A DNA stretch of 64,000 nt from Plectrocnemia conspersa (lineage: Eukaryota > Arthropoda > Insecta > Trichoptera > Polycentropodidae). Within the stretch, counting starts at the first letter, position 1. Each line of letters begins with the position of its first letter. The notes under the pieces were generated by a model. The model ran no database searches. It was not told the DNA's origin and saw nothing but the letters and a program-made list of their open reading frames with translations. The stretch covers positions 1,426,001 through 1,490,000 of the forward strand of contig VTFK01000014.1 in assembly GCA_009617715.1 (NCBI GenBank). Reading direction: 5' to 3'. This document shows positions 13,216-24,444 of the stretch, piece by piece. Position numbers and translations under genes: made by a program.

Positions 13216-13430
13216 TTGGAGTGTCAAGTTGAATTATTGTCGGCTGTGATCTGTCGTGATGATGCTGGACGATCCGCTGATGTGTCTCATGCTGTGACTC
13301 CTTGAGGTCTCTGGTAGTCTGAATCATATTTCTCAAGTCTCGCATATTTTCTATTGTTGGTTCGAGACAGCTCTGGCGAATCGCAGATGAGCATGTTGGC
13401 GGGCCAATTGCATTGCATGTTAAAAAACGC
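13216..13430 (+). repeat. Dispersed repeat family R2, head segment
   Basis: This matches 30850-31050 in the same orientation. Shared landmarks are GTTGAATTATTGTC followed by GCTGTGATCTGTC, CTGATGTG, a CATATTTT block, ACAGCTYTGG, and GCAATTGCAT or CCAATTGCATTGCAT. The two copies are diverged, with several small gaps. The matching tail segment is 2.4 kb further on, at 15790-16235. Confidence 0.55.
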
Positions 13431-14660
13431 ATTAACTTCCTCAAACCTGAATTTTCATTTTATGTAGAAAAAATAATTTTGTTAATTAAATAAATTATTT
13501 TGTTAATTACTATTTTTTTACATAAACGGCTTACCGCACGTGTTTTTTTTGCCGAACTTTGCATGGTGGCCGAGTGATTTGGCAAAATAATAGCAAACAA
13601 TTATATTTTTTAGTAAATTTCATATAACTTGTAAATCAATTAAGACATTTTATTGAAATTAATTTATATTAATTTATGATTTTTCAAATGTAGAAACATA
13701 CCTTTTGAAAATTCATCTGTATATGACGTACTCCGAATTCGTGAATTCCACACAGATAAAAAAATGTATTTTGTAATTGAACTTTGTATTGAATTTGTAA
13801 TTTAAAATTATGCACCGTAAATGCAGAAAGTGGCACCGTGTTTATGCTGACAATTTTTATAATAGCGTTTTACTAGCAAAAAAATATTTTTATTGAAAAC
13901 AAGACTTTGTGGAACAATCCAGAAAAATAGAGGTCTGCCAGAATCTCAAAAATATAAAATTAAGGCCCCTATAGATGAAACAATGCAGAAAAAGTAAAAC
14001 GCTTATCCAAATTTGGAAAACAAATAAGAAAAGATATTTCTGAATGATATCTACTTTTCATAACAGCCAGATGATAGACACGGGGAAAAAATAAGAACTA
14101 CCGACCTTACTATATATAAGCTTCAATGTATAATGGACTGTAATAAATATATGAAAGTTGTTGATCGCACCGATCGATACCTAATAATATGTTACCTAGT
14201 TACCTAATATTATGAAAAACAATGGAATAAACAAAAAACGTCGTTATTTATTTAGTTTAATGCGCATTGTTAAATTCGTTCCGTGTCTATCAAAATTTGA
14301 ATCGTAACAGAAAAATTAAATTCAAAGATTTTTTTTTGAGTGAGGCTTTTGAGTAAGGATTGACTTGTCAGCCGTGTTGTCGATCCACCAGAAAGGCTTT
14401 CGGATAAGCTGAAAAATCATCAGCCAATAAAAATAAAAAGTGGGCAGAAATATGTGAGAAGAAAGTGTCGTGTTTGTTCTGCACGTGGAATAAAGATACA
14501 ACATACATATGCAGAAATTGTGATATTTCTCTTTATATCGACGAGTGTCAATACGTATCAAAATATATTAAAATAGATAAAAAAAGTGTACATAATAAAA
14601 ATAAATATAAATAAGGCAATAGTGTGGTTTATAAGTGTAGTTATGTAAATAAATGTGTCC
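13431..14660. other. AT-rich stretch between R2 head and tail
   Basis: No gene recognised. It is either the interior of a long R2 element or unrelated DNA separating two R2 fragments. A 79-codon frame on - (14322-14561) shows no motif. Confidence 0.4.
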
Positions 14661-14680
14661 GTGACAGTTGTACGCAGAAA

Positions 14681-14699
14681 ATGGACGCCGAAAAATTTG
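14681..14699 (+). other. Candidate first coding exon (start codon plus splice donor)
   Basis: An ATG in a favourable context (AGAAAATGG) opens a frame reading M-D-A-E-K-F and one further base. It is followed at 14700 by a strong splice donor, TTG|GTGAGT. The coding part is 19 bases, so the intron would be in phase 1. The next exon is not recognised. The candidate lies between the R2 head and tail, so it could belong to a transposable element as well as to a host gene. A short ATG beside a GTGAGT is not rare by chance in 64 kb. Confidence 0.22.
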
Positions 14700-14705
14700 G
14701 TGAGT

Positions 14706-15780
14706 GCAAATTATATTTTATTATAAACGCGTATTTTTTATAAATCGTTTATACAAAAAATTATAGAAGCCTTTAAATATATATATTATTAAATAACAAA
14801 TAACTAGTTCGTAATCATTGCAACCATATTCAATTTACGCAAAATATTAGGAATGAAAAAAACATATTTATTCGTTCATGATCTTATTCCTCTGAGATCT
14901 TTTAAGCACAATAATATTATTTTTTAATATTTAACTTAATGATGGCAATAAACTAATACGGTGATAATTTATCTGAATTGTAGCTTTTCCTCCTAGTTTC
15001 TTAATCTGTGAATCATTTCGGTTTTTCAAATGGTGAGAAAATATCAAAATAACAAACACCCGTAAAAATATTCGTAAGTTAATGGATGATATTTTTTGGA
15101 AATTCTATGATTACTGTGTTATCTAATTTATCTACATATTCCGTAACGTTTTTATTTTTTTGCATTAACACACAGAATTTCAGGTTGAAAAATGTTGGTA
15201 ATTGCTGTATTGCTGCACCGCTGATGTTTTGATTTTTTTGGATGGATTGATTTTATATTTACCTAGACAGTTTTGCCTTTAAAGTATTTTTCTATTCAAG
15301 TAGTGTAACATAAAATATTATTTTTTTAAATAAATTAATAATTATGGTACATACATTTCATAAAAAAATTCACGTCCCCTAAAAAGGCGACGACTTATTG
15401 CATTGCACTCTTTTTACAAAAATTTGAAGTAAAATATAATTTATTTTTTATTTGATATTATGTAAAAATAGTATACTACTATCTCTCATTATCATGTAGA
15501 GGCAAACTTGATAGTATCCCAGTATTATTTTAATAAAAGACGCAAGACGCAGGACTCATACCTAAATTCACGGCCACTAAACAATGTTCTTTCAAGACTC
15601 GTACACGAGTCCTCGGGCGTTAAACTGTTAAAGGGGAATGATTTTATTTTTATTTTATAATAATATAATGTATATTTAAATTATAGTATGTACATTGTTA
15701 TGTACAAAAGGGTTCGGTGAAAATAATTCGATGGCTTTAAAAACAAGCAATAAATTTTGCACTGGGTCTGAGGAGGTTAA
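14706..15780. other. AT-rich stretch
   Basis: No gene or repeat recognised. It would be intron if the candidate exon at 14681 is real. Confidence 0.4.
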
Positions 15781-15784
15781 AAGT

Positions 15785-16235
15785 AAAAAATGAGTGAAAA
15801 TAAAAATAGTCTTTTTTTGCGCAGGGTACGACGGGTTCCCGGGTGCTCCCACCCGCATCCTCAGGTTGTGTATAAGCCCTTACCTATTGGCTCTTTTGCA
15901 ACCCTAGCACCGAGCACAACTGCTTCCCATCGAACAAACCGATGGTCCGCTTCCACGTCTCGGTCGGAGTCGTGCCGATGGACGGCTGCGACCGGTATCC
16001 CGGTCCGGAGCTACTGATGGTCTCCCGGCATCACTATCTTTTGTTGGAGACGGATTGCGCAGGGTAGAACGCATTGTCAATCACACATTCAGTTGTTTTC
16101 CGGTACTTATGCTTGTGTTTATGGATATGCTAATAGTTATTCCGTAAAATATTGGCAACAAATAACTCAAATGTTTAGTCCCAAGATCTTTAAATCATTT
16201 TCAGACGAGGTGATATTTATTTTCATTTGTTCGAA
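15785..16235 (+). repeat. Dispersed repeat family R2, tail segment, interrupted
   Basis: The parts 15785-15828 and 16055-16235 together match 31080-31260. Landmarks are GTCTTTTTTTGCGCAGGGTA, then GAACGCATTGTC, CGGTACTTA, AAATGTTTAGTCC and TTCGAAAT. Removing the 226 bases between the two copies of TTGCGCAGGGTA restores alignment with the uninterrupted copy at 31.1 kb. Confidence 0.55.
15829..16054. mobile_element. 226 bp retroposon-like insertion with 12 bp target duplication
   Basis: The insert is GC-rich (begins CGACGGGTTCCCGGG, ends GTTGGAGACGGATT). It is flanked by perfect direct repeats TTGCGCAGGGTA at 15817-15828 and 16055-16066. The related R2 copy at 31.1 kb carries this 10-12 bp sequence only once, so it serves as an empty site. 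The insert has no terminal inverted repeats and no poly-A. A 12 bp duplication without inverted repeats suits a SINE or 5'-truncated LINE end better than a cut-and-paste transposon. No tRNA boxes were recognised. The 75-codon frame across it (15790-16017, +) starts outside the insert and is not taken as a gene. Confidence 0.6.
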
Positions 16236-16239
16236 ATTC

Positions 16240-17119
16240 TAACTAGAATGAAAGAGGATCGAAACCTACAAAACCATGTAAATTTAAAACGTGTAGTTGA
16301 ATCAAAACTGATTAAATTTTTTAGGGTGGTTCTAAAAATATGGTTTATTAATTTGCAGATTACTTTTAATTTGTTTTTACTGTATCAAATGAGCGTAACA
16401 TTGGGCAATTCTTTCAGTCATGGTTTAGTGAATTTATCATGTAAATAAATTAATTTTCTCTTGTATGAAATATAGGCTTAGTACATTTAAATCAGATATA
16501 TTATCTTGTCCATACTCTCTAATAATTGAAGATGATTAAAATTCGTGCTTAACTCTGTATTTCCAGATATTAGTAAATGCAAAGACTTACATTTAAAAAA
16601 AAGAGAAGTAACTAAGGACAAAATTATTTAAAATAGTTTTGTTACACAGATTTATCCCTACACTTTTTTCAAAATTTTTCATTCATAAAATATTTGATGA
16701 AAACTCCCAAAATAAACATTAAAAAATATATAAAGATGTAAATAGGCGTTTGATAAAGTGAATCATTCAATCTTAGCAAATAAGTTATTCATTGATTTTA
16801 CAATTACCTAATGAGATTAGCAGAATCGGTAAAGATTTTATGTTTAAGACAATACAGTGGTAGCTCGGTTTTCGTTTTTTTTTTTAAGAAAAAAAAATAT
16901 AATTTATAAAAACCTATATTTATTATATATAAAATTCTAAAAATTACGCTTAAATAATACCAAATGTTATCTACACATTCTATCGTGAATATTAATATAT
17001 TATTGATATAGATATTATTAGAAAATTACTAAACTTACTTATAAATATATGGTACTTGCCAAATTGTACCTCAATTAACGTTTATAATGATTTTCCATTA
17101 AAAGCAGTGGTATTGATAC
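16240..17119. other. AT-rich non-coding stretch
   Basis: A 73-codon frame at 16227-16448 (+) has no recognisable motif. Nothing else seen. Confidence 0.5.
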
Positions 17120-17870
17120 TTAACACAAATTGATTCCCCGGCCCATAATTCATTCCGAATTTTCTTCAAAAATAGCATCTCTTGCTTCTGTCGCGGAAGC
17201 TAACCGCCCTATAAATTTCCCTTTGTCAAACAGGCCCAACCTGGAAGCTGACAAGGTACTTCCTCACCCGTCAAAGGCTACAAGTTGTCATCGAAAAGCC
17301 CTGAGCACAAAAGGGCCTACCCGTAATTGATTGTGTCGGGTGGAGCAACGAACCGCTGAATTGACCTACGTGCGCCATTATCACTGAGGAAACTTGCTTA
17401 TAAGATTTGTGGGGCATAAAATCTAAAACAGCCTTCCAGTAGTACTTTCAAATTTTCTTTTAATTTTCACGAATCAAAAATTTTTAGTGTGTACACCAAT
17501 TTTTCACAAACAATTCGTTTATTTTTCCTGAGATTTTTGTTAGAAATAATAATTCCAATAACATTTGGTTCAACCTCATACATGCATAAAAATCTCATCA
17601 TACCGTCAGATGCCTCATCAGATTCCGACCGGTGGCCAAATGTGTCGTTTCTTGACTCCGATAGCGCGATCTTAACGACCCCGTGGTGCTCGACGACAAT
17701 GGTCTTCAAGCGTCAGCTCCTTTGCCATTCACCAGACGAAGATCTTCGCCTGTGGCTGCCGCCCGTGAGAGAGATCCTAATGTGGGCGATAAACTCGTAA
17801 ATCCTCTGGCAATAAAGCACGTCATATTTCACGCTAGTAACTAGCAAAGAGACTGCTGCTGCCGCAATGG
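17120..17870. other. Two CpG-rich islets
   Basis: Bases 17130-17400 and 17570-17870 are GC-richer than their flanks. Frames of 66 codons (17130-17330, +), 103 codons (17489-17800, +) and 80 codons (17467-17709, -) overlap them. The last two are antisense to each other. No domain, splice pair or codon signal lets me choose one. Confidence 0.3.
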
Positions 17871-18635
17871 AAGAGTTTATCTTACATTATTATGATACTG
17901 ACAGATTTGCAGATCATTTTAAACTCGTATTTAGATAATGTAAAAATATGTTAATACAAACAAGAAATGTGCTCGTTTTGTTTCGCTTTCTACCGAAGAA
18001 TCTTGAATAAGAACTTTGGTCATATAGAAAGTTTGCTAATAGGTAAATGATATCACACCTTAGATGGATATATTTGCAAATAGAAATCGATTTATAGTTT
18101 TCTATTAAAAAATACGTTTTAAATAAACGATTATAGCAAATCGATTAATAGCGCATTTAAAACTAGTTAATGATGAAACATTGATGTTAATGTCTAATAG
18201 ATAATTCCATAAACTACAAATAAATAGAATAGACGCATTGCTTTCGCTATTTTATATTTTCAAGATTGGTGTCACTGGAAAATCTGATTTTATTGTATTA
18301 AATATATAATTTCAAAACGTGTACTAAAAAATATGATATGTACGAAGTCGAATTGTCGAGTCGATTAGATTAGTGATGAATGATCACATAAGGGTCTAAC
18401 TCCACCTCTAAATCATTCCGTTTAGTAAAAGCTAATTATAAGGTCTCACAGTGGGTGACCGTAAAATAATTACAAATAATAATTATACAATGCTTCAATG
18501 CCATTAGTATTTTTTTGTATTTCGAAGCTTATGAATATTTATTGTTATAAGTTATGGCTTTCTGCGTGGCTATTGTGCAATTCTGGGTGTTCTGCCGGAC
18601 TCTTTTGCTTATTGTTGAAACCAAACTAATGTATT
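17871..18635. other. AT-rich non-coding stretch
   Basis: No gene or repeat recognised. Confidence 0.5.
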
Positions 18636-18639
18636 TTTA

Positions 18640-20325
18640 TTTTTTTAAAATAAATATAAACGCTGCCAACCAAAATATATTGCAAGATTTATTTTAATAA
18701 TATATTTTTCGAGAAAATATTTTTTTTAAACTTCACAGATTTCTAGAAGCGCAACGATATTATTTGTTTATTATGTATTATCCTGACTTTCTAGTCATTG
18801 TGTTTATTTGCGTTGCGACAAAATAGACTGCAGATGTCTCTGAAGTGGGTTTGCTCTTGATTCCGGACGTCGATTTGAACCAATTGATGCGAAGAGAGAA
18901 GCGGCGGCTTCCGCTATCTTAAAGTTTAAATGCATTGAATTTCGTTTCAGTTTTAATGTTCATGGCCCTCTTTTCAATAGGTTCTCTTGTCCATCCCTTT
19001 TTTATGTAACGAGCAATTATAGACTAGTGGCAAGTTTTTTTATGTGAATTGTTAGTCGCTAAGACAGGTCAGATATGGTCGTTTTAAGGATAAACCTGAA
19101 AGGACGGGTTACTGCTTCTCAAAGGTGGCGTATGTTTATTTTTTTCTGATTTATAGCTCGTATTTTGAGATTTAATCCACTAAGATATTTTTCACGGTTG
19201 TTTCATTTTATTTCAATATCATTTTTTTACGAATTTGCTTATAGTGTGAAATTATGAATATAGAAGGTTCGGTGCAGTTTTTATTCTGTCAATAAAAAGC
19301 TAACTATATTTGAAAGTCGATTTTTATACTAATCAATTTTTTAAATGCAATTAAATATGATTTTTTAATATTTTGGCAGAATTTTTTATATTGCAAAAAT
19401 TATATCTTAAAAAAATTGATTTCTTTAATGATTTAGTTATTCTTGTGGCAAAAAAACAAAGCGCAGTATTTAAAAAAAATTAGAAACAAATTTACAATAT
19501 AACTAATAATCTGTGAAATATATTTTTGTAAATAATGTTTCAAAATATACGTATTAATAATTCAATATACATTTAGTAGATTATTTTATTTTCTATTTAA
19601 AAAATATTGTAATAAAAGTTAAATGTATAAATAATAGGAATAATGTTGTATATTTTTTTTCTGTGTTTAAGTGTGCTCCTTAAATAATAATAAAATTTTA
19701 AATAAATAAATATAAGCGCTGCGCAGACATAATACTAAAGATTTATTTTTCGATAAAATATTTTTTTTAAAACTTAACATATATCTAGAAATGCAACGCT
19801 ATTATTTATTTATTACATATTTTTCCGATTTCTCTGGATCCCAGACGTCGAGCTGGATCAGTGGATGCGAAGAGAGAAGCGGCGGCTTCCGTGATCTTTG
19901 CTGTTGTTCGATTCTCTTTGATAGATTTTGCTTCCTTGCACCATTTTTGGTGTGACGAGCAATTTTAGACGAATGGCAAGTTTTTTTAAGCGAATTTCTG
20001 TTGGCCGCTAAGGCAGGTTAGAAACGGTCGTTTTGAGGTTAAACCCAAATGCACGGCTTACTTATTCTTAAGATGACGTAGTTTTTTTTTTTTTCTAAAT
20101 TATATTATTCACGTTCAGCTGGACCAGTAAATGCGAATAGAAAAGCGGCGGCTTTTGTGATATGATAAGCTCCAGTATTTATATCCATGGCCTCCTTCAT
20201 AATAGCAGTTGTTATCTGTTCCTTTTTGGGTGAAACGAGCAATTTAAGACAAGTGGCGAGATTTTTAAGCAAATTGCCGTTGACCGCAGGTCAAAAACGG
20301 TCGTTTTGAGTATAAACGGGAATAT
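18640..20325 (+). repeat. Local tandem duplication, three diverged units
   Basis: Units lie at about 18640-19140, 19690-20095 and 20100-20325. Units 1 and 2 share a leader (AAATAAATATAAACGCTGC, a TCTAGAA-GCAACG block, GACGTCGA-type sequence). All three share ATGCGAAGAGAGAAGCGGCG (20-base core, diverged in unit 3), then AACGAGCAATT, AGTGGCAAGTTTTT, a GTTGRCCGC block and GGTCGTTTT followed by AAAC. The core GCGGCGGCTT is at 18901, 19879 and 20145, so spacing is 978 and 266 bases. Unit 3 has lost the leader. The shared blocks are not maintained as an open frame, so I call no protein. Confidence 0.65.
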
Positions 20326-20329
20326 ATTT

Positions 20330-22815
20330 CGTTATCTGGATAGTCAAGCGATGCAATTGAACCACCAACATCTACATCAATGATTCGCCAGAACTACCTC
20401 AAATCAATAGTATATAATATGTGACGCTTTGTTACATTGACAGACGATCAGGCGATTCGAGACGGGATGGTCAGAATTTTTTCCAGCATCTATTTGACTG
20501 CAAGGTCACACTCCTTCGGCCTCAAAACCCAAAACGTTAATTCCTGTAATTGTGAATAAGGTAGTGGTTCAATTGAACATATGTATATCATCTTGGAAAG
20601 AACTTATTGTATTAATAAATATTTAATATATTACCTAAACAATATTAACACATATGCAACAGTAAATTATTATATTTTTAAATTGGCTACGTTTTAATAT
20701 TTATTATTTGTTTAATAAATATGATATATATATTATATAGTTATTTTTCTGATGAATATTAAATCATTCCTGATTTTTTCCTTGATTATTAATAATACGG
20801 CTAATTTACAGATATTAAGTATATCTTTATAGACAATAAGTTCTGTTTGAAAATCACTGCTTTGAACCAGTCTTTCACCAAACGTGCCATACGCGAGTAT
20901 TTATGTTGCAAGGTGATCCCCCTCAGCTATATAATAGTTAGACGCTTTTAGAAAAAATGTCGTCCTGCACCTATTTTGCACCATCATAGAAATAATAAAA
21001 AACGTAATAAAAATAAACGATACGTGTCTGCACAGCCTTAACGACTTTCAGACGCAAGAAAAATTTCTTCTAGAGAAATTACTAAGGTCCAGAGAGCAAA
21101 ACTCATGAAGTCATTAAGCCTGAGTCGATGGTTAGTAACAGCAACAAAAAACCCGTTCTCTAATAATATTATTATATAATATAAAGTTCCCATATCTCAC
21201 GGTTTCCTCAGATGAGAATGTCTCGTTACGCAGCAGCTGCGGATGTGTGGAATACAAATTAGGCAGACGTGCTCGGTGGCTGCTATAATAATTTGCGAAA
21301 AAAATCTAGAACGACTATTATACACAACGTATAATAAGTATGTAAGATTATGTTGCAATACTGTTAATAAAATATAATTAATTAAAATTACATAAATTAT
21401 ATTCTACTTGTGCATAATACATACAAACAATTTTCAATTTTTTGATGAATAGATTTTAATAATAATTAACAGTTAGAATATGACAAATCTTATGCCCATT
21501 AAATAAATATAAAAGCAAATTATTATAGAAGCCTTTATTGTTTTATAATGGTTAATAACGGTCGTCAACTGCAACCGTTCCATTTTACTGCACTATTCTG
21601 CAAGTAAAAAAGAAAGGAGCAAATTGCATTCTAGACTATGTAGACTCATGCGACAGATCTTCCGGCGATTCCCTTTGTGCCATTCGTATCACACTAAACC
21701 TGTTTAGATAACACCTAGTGTGATGCTTGGTGCATGTTAGCTTGCTATGATCAATAGGTGAGATATCAAGATAACTAATGGCGAGGCGCAACGGCAATTT
21801 CACTGGATCGCCGACCACTTAACTCCGACTCTAGACTATTCTTTATCTGGCCAAAAGCCTAACCCCGTCCCATAGTAATTTATTGTCCACGAGGCAAAAC
21901 CTAGGAGCGATGCAATTATTTATATCACGTACCGAGATCGAAACAATTCCAAAAGGCCTTTTTTGCTCTGATATATAAGGAAGAACCGGGTAATATAGGT
22001 TTGTGGCTTGTCACTCTCTTCCTTATATAAATGTTAAACTATATCTCATAGACTATCTTGGAAAAATACTACCAAGATCTATATATGTGTACAATTGCAC
22101 GCTGATAATGAAAGGTGTTGTTTGATTCGTAGTTAATTTATAATTTAAATAATTAGTTTTGGACTTCGCATTATAATTTTATTACTAATATATTTCTACA
22201 AAATAATTGTGTAATTTTAATTGCAGTAATGTATTTTGTATAATATGAGTAAACTTGATTACAAGTTGATACAGTTTGCCACAAATATTAATAACTTAAT
22301 TTCCATTTAAAATTATATTTCTATATGCAGTTTTATATATTGTTTGAATCGCTTTGCTAAAAGATTTTTAATTTTGACGCTATATTTCCTGATAAAGAGC
22401 CGGGCGTATCCCTACCACGTACGTTGGTAGGCAGCATTAAATCGTACCGCACATCTCGGCGGCTATTATGAATTTTAGACGCACGTGTGCCATGTAGTTG
22501 CTATGGTTTCTTAACTTGTGTTTATATATCATGAATTACTACATCTTAATCAACAATTACACATACTAAAATAAACTAGTAAATAGGATAACTAATTGCT
22601 TGTGACAAAAAAGTTATGTAGCTGTTCTTTTAGCGCAAAATGCTTCACAGGTAGTCGTTAAAATTTACCATAAGCTAAAAGCATTGTCAGTATACAAGAT
22701 TTTTGACACAGTTGTTAGTTTAGAATTACATAATAAATAATCAGTATTAATATAAAAAAGTCAATATTTAATATAATGATCAGTAGTTATATTAAACAGT
22801 TTTTATAAATTTAAC
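20330..22815. other. Non-coding stretch
   Basis: No gene recognised. Small GC-richer patches occur at 20440-20540, 21220-21270, 21640-21840 and 22400-22500. A 60-codon frame on - (21636-21818) shows no motif. Confidence 0.45.
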
Positions 22816-22818
22816 GCT

Positions 22819-22913
22819 GCATTAGCCCAATGCGCTACAACAGGGTAAGCACAATCAATTTCTAAGTGAGACATTAGACTAAAATTAAAGCTTGTAAATC
22901 AGTGACATTCATT
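22819..22913 (+). repeat. Short dispersed repeat R5, copy 1
   Basis: About 95 bases match 52031-52130 in the same orientation. They share GCATTAGCCCAAT, AACRGGGTAARCACAATCA, GACAYTAG and AGTGACATYCAT. Class unknown. Confidence 0.55.
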
Positions 22914-22915
22914 TT

Positions 22916-23225
22916 TTTTTTTACTAGCTTAATTTTAATTTACATATTCCTCACTATTTTTATCTGCGAGATGTGGAAAATCTATGATGATTATATTAAT
23001 AATATAATCACTAATTTTGATCTCCCAGAAACGATAAAAAAACTAGGTCTTTCAAGTATTAACAGAATTGAAAATAAATACATTTTAATTACAATGTGTA
23101 TTGTTTATTGCTTTAAGGAAGTCTGTAATTATATTTAAAGATATAGATTACAAGCAAAACATTTTTTACTATTAAATAAATGATTCAGTTCCTATAACAG
23201 TTTTAATTATATAAAAAACATTAAC
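22916..23225. other. AT-rich stretch
   Basis: A 78-codon frame (22902-23138, +) with a hydrophobic start lies in very AT-rich DNA. Leu/Ile/Phe-rich frames are expected by composition here and I do not call it a gene. Confidence 0.4.
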
Positions 23226-23594
23226 CTGATAATTAGTCGTGTTTTCTTACTGCTCAGTGTTGCCATATAGTGAATTTCCAGTCCAGATCAAAAGCAATAA
23301 AATCGTGCCATCGGGGTGAAAATTTGTATATCAATATTACGAGTGAAAATCGAATAAAGCACATCTAAACCGAAGTTTGACCAATAGGAGTACGCAAAAA
23401 ACAAATATCACTTCTCAGAAGGCAAAAATCCACGTCAAAAGCAATAAAATGGGGAACGTCTCGGTAACGAGCGTTCCCACTGTGACGACGACGACACGAT
23501 TTTATTGCTTTTGACGTGGATTTTTGACTTCTGAAAAGTGATATTTGTTTTTTGCTTACTCCTATTGACCAAACTTCAATTTGAATATACTTTG
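23226..23594 (-). mobile_element. Foldback element FB, copy 1
   Basis: This is a palindromic element of about 370 bp. The inner inverted repeat has arms at about 23373-23450 and 23500-23577, including CACGTCAAAAGCAATAAAAT and its reverse complement, around a 49-base GC-rich spacer. A further AGCAATAAAATCGTG arm lies at 23290-23307 beside an outer block (TAATTAGTCGTGTTTTC, CAGTGTTGCCATATAG). The whole unit is the reverse complement of 43750-44158, and a partial copy lies at 52438-52655. There is no coding frame. The RNA would form a long hairpin. Copy ends are diverged and no target duplication is clear. Confidence 0.65.
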
Positions 23595-23599
23595 ATCAG

Positions 23600-24285
23600 C
23601 CCTCTTATATTAGAAGTCCATAGTCATATCTGTAAGGATAGCTATCATATTTTTAAAACATGGTGTAATATCAAAATGCATATAAAATATGGAGCAATAT
23701 GTGAGATGCAATGTCTGTCTGTACTTATTCTTAACTAAAATTAGTATTAGAACTTTCATTAGGTTTGGGTTTGAACAGCAAATGAACGTTTCGCAACTGT
23801 TAAATTGAGTTTCATTACATTTTAGAGCAGCATGTTAGGGCTAATCATTTGAATTATATTTTCGCTAGTTAAAAATATATATCTACTGGTGAAAACGTAT
23901 TTGGACTTTACTAGTGAAAATATAACTTTACCGAAAAATTTACATTCATTGCAACATTTATATATCGCATGTAAATATGTTATGATAAGTATGTAAATAT
24001 TGAAATCATATCATTTTATTAGCACTTGCCAGATAAATTATATTATGACTGGTAAAAATATATAGCTACTGGTGAAAATGTATTCCGATATGATTTTACT
24101 GAAATTATTTTCTGGATTGATTCGAGACTGTTTTTTTTCTGGATTTTTTCTTAGGAATAACTACATAAAACTGAATGTATTCTTTATTTATTTTTCTGTA
24201 TTAAATCTAGTTGTCAAATAACTGATAAAACAATCTATAAAAACGTGTGTTCATGAATTGCTTATCAGGAATTGAATTGGTAGCG
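23600..24285. other. AT-rich stretch with a short internal duplication
   Basis: The phrase AAAATATATATCTACTGGTG at about 23871-23890 recurs diverged at 24056-24075, each followed by GAAAA-GTATT. No gene seen. Confidence 0.4.
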
Positions 24286-24288
24286 TAT

Positions 24289-24318
24289 AAACGTCAACCA
24301 TTCATACGGTTGACGTTT
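24289..24318. repeat. Perfect 11 bp hairpin
   Basis: AAACGTCAACC at 24289-24299 pairs with GGTTGACGTTT at 24308-24318 across an 8-base loop, at the left edge of a CpG-rich islet (to about 24440). Confidence 0.5.
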
Positions 24319-24444
24319 AGAATCTGTCCATTTCTCCGACCTTTCGGCCTTCATGTCTCGCAGTGGGAGCTGCCGGCTTCCCGTGCCAATAGCCGGGCAG
24401 GTGTGAAATCTCTTGTACACTTTACATCCCGACGATCGTGAATA

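Noticed and set aside
17467..17800. 103-codon (+) and 80-codon (-) frames
   Set aside because: Antisense to each other in a GC-richer islet, no domain, no splice pair.
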